9,536 nt of DNA from assembly GCA_025936205.1 (NCBI GenBank), contig JAICTU010000359.1:1-9536 (forward strand), given 5' to 3'. Below, one piece after another: positions 6,495 through 9,536 of this stretch. The translations under genes and the position numbers were made by a program. Position 1 is the stretch's first letter. The number at the start of each line of letters is the position of its first letter. This stretch comes from Polyangiaceae bacterium (lineage in GTDB: Bacteria; Myxococcota; Polyangia; Polyangiales; Polyangiaceae). The notes beneath the pieces are model-generated. The model made no database searches and was not told the origin of the DNA. It saw nothing but the letters and a program-made list of their open reading frames with translations.

Positions 6495-6971
6495 GTGAGC
6501 AACATCCAAATCGAGGTCTTTCATGACGGCGAGTGTCCGCTTTGCCAGCGCGAGATGCAGCTCTTGCGGCGGCTGGATCGAGCGGGCGCCATCCGCTTCG
6601 TCGACATCTCGGCGCCAGGCTTCGACCCGCTCCCGCTGGGGGTGAGCTGGCAAATGCTGATGGAGCGCATTCACGCGCGCTTGCCGGACGGCACACTGAT
6701 CGAAGGCGTGGAGGTGTTTCGCCGCCTCTACGCCGCCGTGGGTTTCCGGCGACTGGCCGCCGTCAGCCGACTGCCGGCCGTCGCGCAGCTGCTGAATGCA
6801 GCGTACCACCTGTTCGCAAAGAATCGCCTCAGGCTCACCGGTAGGTGCAGCGACGGCGCGTGCCCGGGTAGGAACGTCGCGTCCCTCAGATCTGCCGCGC
6901 GCTGCCGTACGATAACGAGCCCTGCCCGGCAATCGGCTCAAACGGGGGCCGCTCAGCTTCGTCGCGTCTGA
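6495..6971 (+). CDS. DCC family (DUF393) thiol-disulfide oxidoreductase-like protein
   Basis: A 158-aa protein whose first 125 or so residues match DUF393, the YuxK-like family. It opens with a strand (IQIEVFHDGEC) and has the family motif DGECPLC with C14-x-x-C17, the proposed redox-active pair in a thioredoxin-like fold. It continues with RFVDISAPGFDP, RLPDGTLIEGVEVFRRLYAAVG and YHLFAKNRLRLTGRCSDGAC, the usual C-terminal Cys-containing block. No signal peptide, so it is cytoplasmic or associated with the membrane from inside. The GTG at 6495 has a strong ribosome site (AAAGGAG, 6480-6486) with eight bases of spacing; a TTG at 6468 in the same frame overlaps the upstream stop and lacks one. 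The last 30 or so residues (from RNVASLR) are Ser/Arg/Ala-rich and not family-like. They may be read-through into degraded DNA after loss of the original stop. Confidence 0.9.
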   Translation: MSNIQIEVFHDGECPLCQREMQLLRRLDRAGAIRFVDISAPGFDPLPLGVSWQMLMERIHARLPDGTLIEGVEVFRRLYAAVGFRRLAAVSRLPAVAQLLNAAYHLFAKNRLRLTGRCSDGACPGRNVASLRSAARCRTITSPARQSAQTGAAQLRRV

Positions 6972-7761
6972 AGCGCCGGAACATCCTGACTGAGGGCGCC
7001 AGGGGCCGCGCGAATTTCGGGCTCGAGCGGCTGCCGTGTCACGGATCAAATGCGGCTCTCGGGAGCCGCGCGCTACTCGTGCGGTTCCGAGACCACAGCC
7101 GATGCCCGCGCACATCGGTCGCTCGGCTCCGCTATGTTGCCCACCGCAATCACGCGCGCCCATTGCGTTTGCCCGCGCGGGGCACCCGCTACCGGCGTGC
7201 TGCGTGCGCTGCTGATGCTGGCTGGTGGCCGCGCTGTGGCTGAACTTGCTCGCTCGGGCGCTGGGCGAGACGAGCCTCGCGGAGTTCGCACGCCCGGCCT
7301 CGGAGCGATGGTGACCGGCGACAGCGACGTCGGCAGAGAGGCGGGTCGCACGGGGGTGCACCGTCGCGGCGCTGTGGTCTTCGCGGCAGGTGGCGGAGCA
7401 GCCACCGTTGGCTGCGCGGTCGCGGGTGCCGTAAGCGTGACGGGCATCGGCATGACGAATCCCGGTCTTTTCCCGCGGCGCACTTGGACAGCGCTGCGGT
7501 GCAAGGGCTCATCTGGGGCTTCGCGCGGGAGAGGCGGAGCGGCGATCACACATGTAGGTGTAGCGGGCACTCGTATTCTATGACGCTCGCGACGAATTGC
7601 GTCGAGCGCGTTTGTCACATTCATCGCGCTGCGCCGGAACGGAACGGAGCGGAACGGAACCACTGGGTGCAAGGCATCCACTTGGGCATGACGCGAGAGG
7701 GCTCGGAGCCACACGGCGCAGACGGCACCAGGAACGCCGGCGCGCGACCCCGCCACGACGG
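6972..7761 (+). other. About 0.8 kb without an intact gene; possible gene remnants
   Basis: All six frames hold medium-length open frames because GC is high, but none has coding-like codon use or a recognisable motif. The exception is the plus frame at 7222-7308. There, about 90% of third positions are G/C against roughly 57% of second positions, and it encodes a hydrophobic-to-amphipathic piece (LVAALWLNLLARALGETS) ending at a TGA at 7309-7311. The frame just upstream, shifted by one base (VLRALLML, 7197-7220), could be its N-terminal continuation, so a small broken membrane-protein gene is possible. The minus-strand frame 7073-7756 encodes Pro/Ala/Thr-rich peptide with no positional GC bias and is rejected. 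A pentamer repeat lies at 7636-7660. No tRNA, IS ends or CRISPR repeats were seen. Confidence 0.45.
7636..7660 (+). repeat. Pentanucleotide tandem repeat (GGAAC/GGAGC x5)
   Basis: Five contiguous 5-mers: GGAAC, GGAAC, GGAGC, GGAAC, GGAAC. The central unit differs by one base, giving a symmetrical order. It lies in the gene-poor segment and is a candidate slippage site; no function is evident. Confidence 0.8.
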
Positions 7762-8048
7762 CAAGAAGAAGCGCAGGCGCACCCTCCGCTCATTGCTGAG
7801 CATGCGCGCGCGCTTGCACAGACCTACGCAACCTACGGTGCCCCGAATACCGTGACCGGATCGATCTGCGTCATCAAACGCGAACCATTCAACGACTCGT
7901 CGAGCGGTTCGCATGTCGGCTTTTACATCGGAGGCGATCCACGGGAAGGCTACGTCGCCTTGCTCGGGGCAATCAGAACAACTCCGTGTGCCGCAAATGG
8001 TTCTTAGGCATCGAGCCCGACAAGCTCTGGCAGCGTTGGCCGGGCTGA
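7762..8048 (+). pseudogene. CHAP-like (TIGR02594-type) peptidoglycan peptidase, truncated and frameshifted
   Basis: The C-terminal half of a CHAP/NlpC-P60-like amidase of the TIGR02594 type can be read in two frames. Frame 1 gives YATYGAPN, GSICVIKR (7858-7881), SHVGFYIGGDPREGY and ALLG, carrying the conserved His at 7912-7914. From 7971 frame 3 continues GNQNNSVCRKWF and ends LWQRWPG, with TGA at 8046-8048. The family has LGGNQ here; the DNA has CTCGGGG-CAATCAG, so one G is missing from the run at 7966-7969. The N-terminal half with the catalytic Cys (the WC motif) is not found in any frame upstream, where the sequence looks degenerate. The enzyme would therefore be dead even if the frame were repaired. 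The left boundary is approximate: the frame is open back to 7597 but the residues are not family-like. It ends nine bases before the SUMF1 gene, so it was probably the upstream member of that operon. Confidence 0.72.
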
Positions 8049-8057
8049 GGTGAGCTC

Positions 8058-8974
8058 ATGCCACTGACGATGTCCCTGTCACCAGGAAAACCCATTTCAG
8101 TCGTGCGTGTCACCCTGCTTGCTGCGGTCCTCGCAGAGATCATGTCCGGCTGCAAGCAGCGCAGTGAAGCGTCTCCCGTCGGTCAGGGTCCTGCGCCCGT
8201 AGCGACGGGAGAAATCGACCCAGACCCGGGCTCCGGCGCCAGCCCCAACCTCGATGGAGCCCGCTGCTGCTGCACCCGTAGTAGCACCAGAGCATCCTCC
8301 CGAAGGGATGGTCTACATCCCCGGCGGTTCGTTCGACATGGGGCCGCCACATGAGGTGACCATGGGAAAAGCTCCGCAGCGCATGCAGGTCGCACCCTTT
8401 TTCCTCGACCGCACGGAAGTCACCGTCGCCGCATATCTCGCGTGTGTGCAGAGCAAAAGTTGCTCGGTGTCCCAGCATCGAGCAGGGTGCAACGCGACGG
8501 CGCAGAAGCCCCGTTTGCAGCATCCGATGAACTGCATCACCAAGAGTCAGGCCGATAGCTATTGTGCGGCGCAAGGTAAGCGCTTGCCTAGCGCGGCTGA
8601 ATGGGAGTTTGCGGCGCGCGGTACGGATGGACGCATTTATCCCTTGGGGCAACGCCGACGCGGGGGAGCAAGTGTGTTGGCAAGGTCGCCATGGTGCGGA
8701 CTTCAAGAAGACATGCCCGGTCGGAACCTGTCCTGCTGGCGCAAGTCCATTCGGAGCGCTCGACATGGCCGGCACCGTTGCTGAGTGGACATCGACGCCC
8801 GAAACAGAGACCGCCGCCGCCGGCGCCTTTCGCGCGCGCGGCGGTGGTTATCCCGTGCAGCCAATAGACCTCAGCTCGCCAGAAACGTTGATGATCCGCG
8901 CCGACCAGTGGGAGACATTCTCGGCCGAGGACGCCGCACCTGAGCTGGGTGTGCGGTGCGCGAGGGATAAGTGA
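8058..8974 (+). pseudogene. SUMF1 (formylglycine-generating-enzyme-like) lipoprotein with two frameshifts
   Basis: The gene opens in frame 3 with a lipoprotein signal (VTLLAAVLAEIMSGC, lipidated Cys in MSGC) and a strong ribosome site GAGGTGA (8047-8053). After a Pro/Ala-rich linker the frame moves by one base: from about 8230 frame 1 reads APAPAPTS and from 8308 the domain start MVYIPGGSFDMG. It goes on with FFLDRTEVTVAAY, HPMNCITKSQADSYC and KRLPSAAEWEFAARGTDGRIYP. At 8644-8645 an extra T (CCC-TTGGGGC for CCC-TGG-GGC) moves it to frame 2. That frame reads WGNADAGEQVC, GALDMAGTVAEWTS, ARGGGY and ends ELGVRCARDK with TGA at 8972-8974. Joined, this is a full-length SUMF1 domain of about 300 aa. 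Only one Cys is present in the GVRC segment, so it probably lacks the paired catalytic Cys of true formylglycine-generating enzymes, as do most bacterial SUMF1-domain proteins. As sequenced no functional protein is made. Confidence 0.85.
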
Positions 8975-9155
8975 TACGCGTTCGCTAGAGGCTCGCACCC
9001 ACGGCACTCTGACGCAAAGCGCGCGCGGAAGTTGCCGACGGACGGTGTCCATCAACCCCGCTGAGGTGGAGGCGAGGGGCGGTTCCAAAGCCGAGAGGAA
9101 GGGAGCGGAGGTGCCGAGCCGCGCGGTTTGGCGTATGCCGAAATGATGGGGTGCG
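8975..9155 (+). other. Intergenic region before the nucleotidyltransferase pair
   Basis: 181 bases, purine-rich in its second half (GAGGTGGAGGCGAGGGGCGG, about 9063-9082). A plus frame crosses it but is a shadow without features. GGGG at 9148-9151 just before the ATG at 9156 may serve as a weak ribosome site. No clear promoter or terminator was seen. Confidence 0.4.
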
Positions 9156-9359
9156 ATGTCCACGGATAGCACTCGAACAGTCGCACTGGAGAAAGACTTC
9201 ACTCCACCCGATGCGGCCGCATCGTACGATGCCGAAGGCGTTGATCGTTCTCTCATCCGCTGGATGCTTCGGCTCACACCTCTACAGCGGCTGGAGTATG
9301 TTCAGGGCGTGATGGATCTCGCGCGCAGCGCTCGTCCCAGCTCACATGGCAATCGCTGA
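9156..9359 (+). CDS. Small protein paired with a nucleotidyltransferase
   Basis: A 67-aa soluble protein, intact. The N-terminal 28 residues are acidic/polar (MSTDSTRTVALEKDF). Residues 29-58 hold the conserved-looking helical block VDRSLIRWMLRLTPLQRLEYVQ. Short proteins with a segment of the form D-x-x-L-I-R-W-M-L-x-L-x-P-x-x-R-L are commonly encoded directly upstream of stand-alone Pol-beta-type nucleotidyltransferases. I rely on memory of that arrangement rather than a named family. Its stop overlaps the next ATG by 14 bases, which fits tight coupling, as in toxin-antitoxin-like or two-subunit pairs. Whether it is an antitoxin or accessory subunit is unknown. The start ATG at 9156 has only a weak ribosome site. 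Confidence 0.7.
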   Translation: MSTDSTRTVALEKDFTPPDAAASYDAEGVDRSLIRWMLRLTPLQRLEYVQGVMDLARSARPSSHGNR

Positions 9360-9536
9360 TCTCATCCAATCCTTGGCCACGCACGAGGTGGAGTTCATTA
9401 TCGTCGGTGCGTCGCGGCACTCTTGCAGGGAGCACCTATCAATACGATCGACCTCGATATCGTGTATGCGCGCACGCCAGCCAACATAGACCGCGCTCTC
9501 GAAGCTCTGATGGAACTGGGGGCTGTCTATCGAGAC
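9346..9536 (+). pseudogene. Nucleotidyltransferase (Pol-beta/AbiEii-like), frameshifted and 3' partial
   Basis: The first frame reads MAIADLIQSLATHEVEFIIVG (9346-9408). From 9411 the adjacent frame reads VAALLQGAPINTIDLDIVYA, then NIDRALEALMELGAVYRD to the window end. Joined, this is the N-terminal nucleotidyltransferase core: a helix, FIIVGG, and T-x-D-L-D-I with the two metal-binding Asp. The family has GGVAA; the DNA has GGTG-CGTC where GGTGGCGTC is expected, so one G is missing at about 9406-9410, exactly in the nucleotide-binding glycine motif. Without repair, translation ends at an in-frame TAG about 25 codons later. It overlaps the 67-aa ORF by 14 bases. The C-terminal part lies outside the window. 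The fold is that of MNT/AbiEii-type enzymes, but the partner is not a HEPN or AbiEi-like protein. Confidence 0.8.

Noticed and set aside
6962..7255. Plus frame reading RLKRRNILTEG and RALLVRFRDHSRC, considered as a transposase fragment
   Set aside because: No catalytic triad, helix-turn-helix or terminal inverted repeats; the resemblance is only Arg-rich composition.
7073..7756. Minus-strand Pro/Ala/Thr-rich open frame of 227 codons, possibly a TonB-like or linker protein
   Set aside because: G/C is no higher at its third positions than at the others, there is no signal peptide or domain, and low complexity alone is not evidence.
7960..7975. Programmed ribosomal frameshift at the GGGG run in the CHAP remnant
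   Set aside because: No slippery heptamer or downstream stimulator is evident, the N-terminal catalytic half is missing, and neighbouring genes show similar unrelated indels.

Overview
The window looks like a chromosomal segment of a high-GC, probably myxobacterial (Polyangia / Sorangium-like) genome. The evidence is strongly GC-biased third codon positions, a dense set of signalling kinases, a lipoprotein with a Gly/Ser-rich linker and Asp-Ala-Gly repeats, and a secreted sulfatase-modifying-factor (SUMF1) lipoprotein. All identifiable genes are on the plus strand. Taxonomy is inferred from style only.

Left part (1-3957): a tight signalling operon. It starts with a single-domain Rcp1-like response regulator cut by the window edge. 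A receiver-kinase-receiver hybrid protein follows, then a PAS-PAS histidine kinase whose GTG start overlaps the previous stop. None has a DNA-binding output domain. Next comes a DUF3565-DUF1971 protein (metal-site module plus TehB-like cupin).

Middle (3958-6971): a short intergenic region with a candidate promoter and a leader hairpin precedes a secreted lipoprotein, which ends at a UUCG-capped hairpin. A small VF530-type (DUF2132) gene follows. An outer-membrane beta-barrel protein and a DCC-family (DUF393) thiol-disulfide oxidoreductase-like protein form a likely two-gene operon. Every frame in this part reads cleanly.

Right part (6972-9536): a visibly damaged region. About 0.8 kb has no intact gene, only a short stretch with coding-like base periodicity and a GGAAC/GGAGC pentamer repeat. 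Then come a 5'-truncated, frameshifted CHAP-like (TIGR02594-type) peptidase remnant, a SUMF1-domain lipoprotein broken by two single-base frameshifts, an intact 67-aa ORF, and a nucleotidyltransferase broken by one base exactly at its glycine motif and cut by the window end. Four well-supported single-base indels (a fifth is weaker) fall in about 1.6 kb, against none in the roughly 5.8 kb of coding sequence on the left. Either the right part is a decaying accessory region or the assembly is poor there. I do not see a convincing new defence or metabolic system. The most informative signal is this abrupt change from clean to broken genes.
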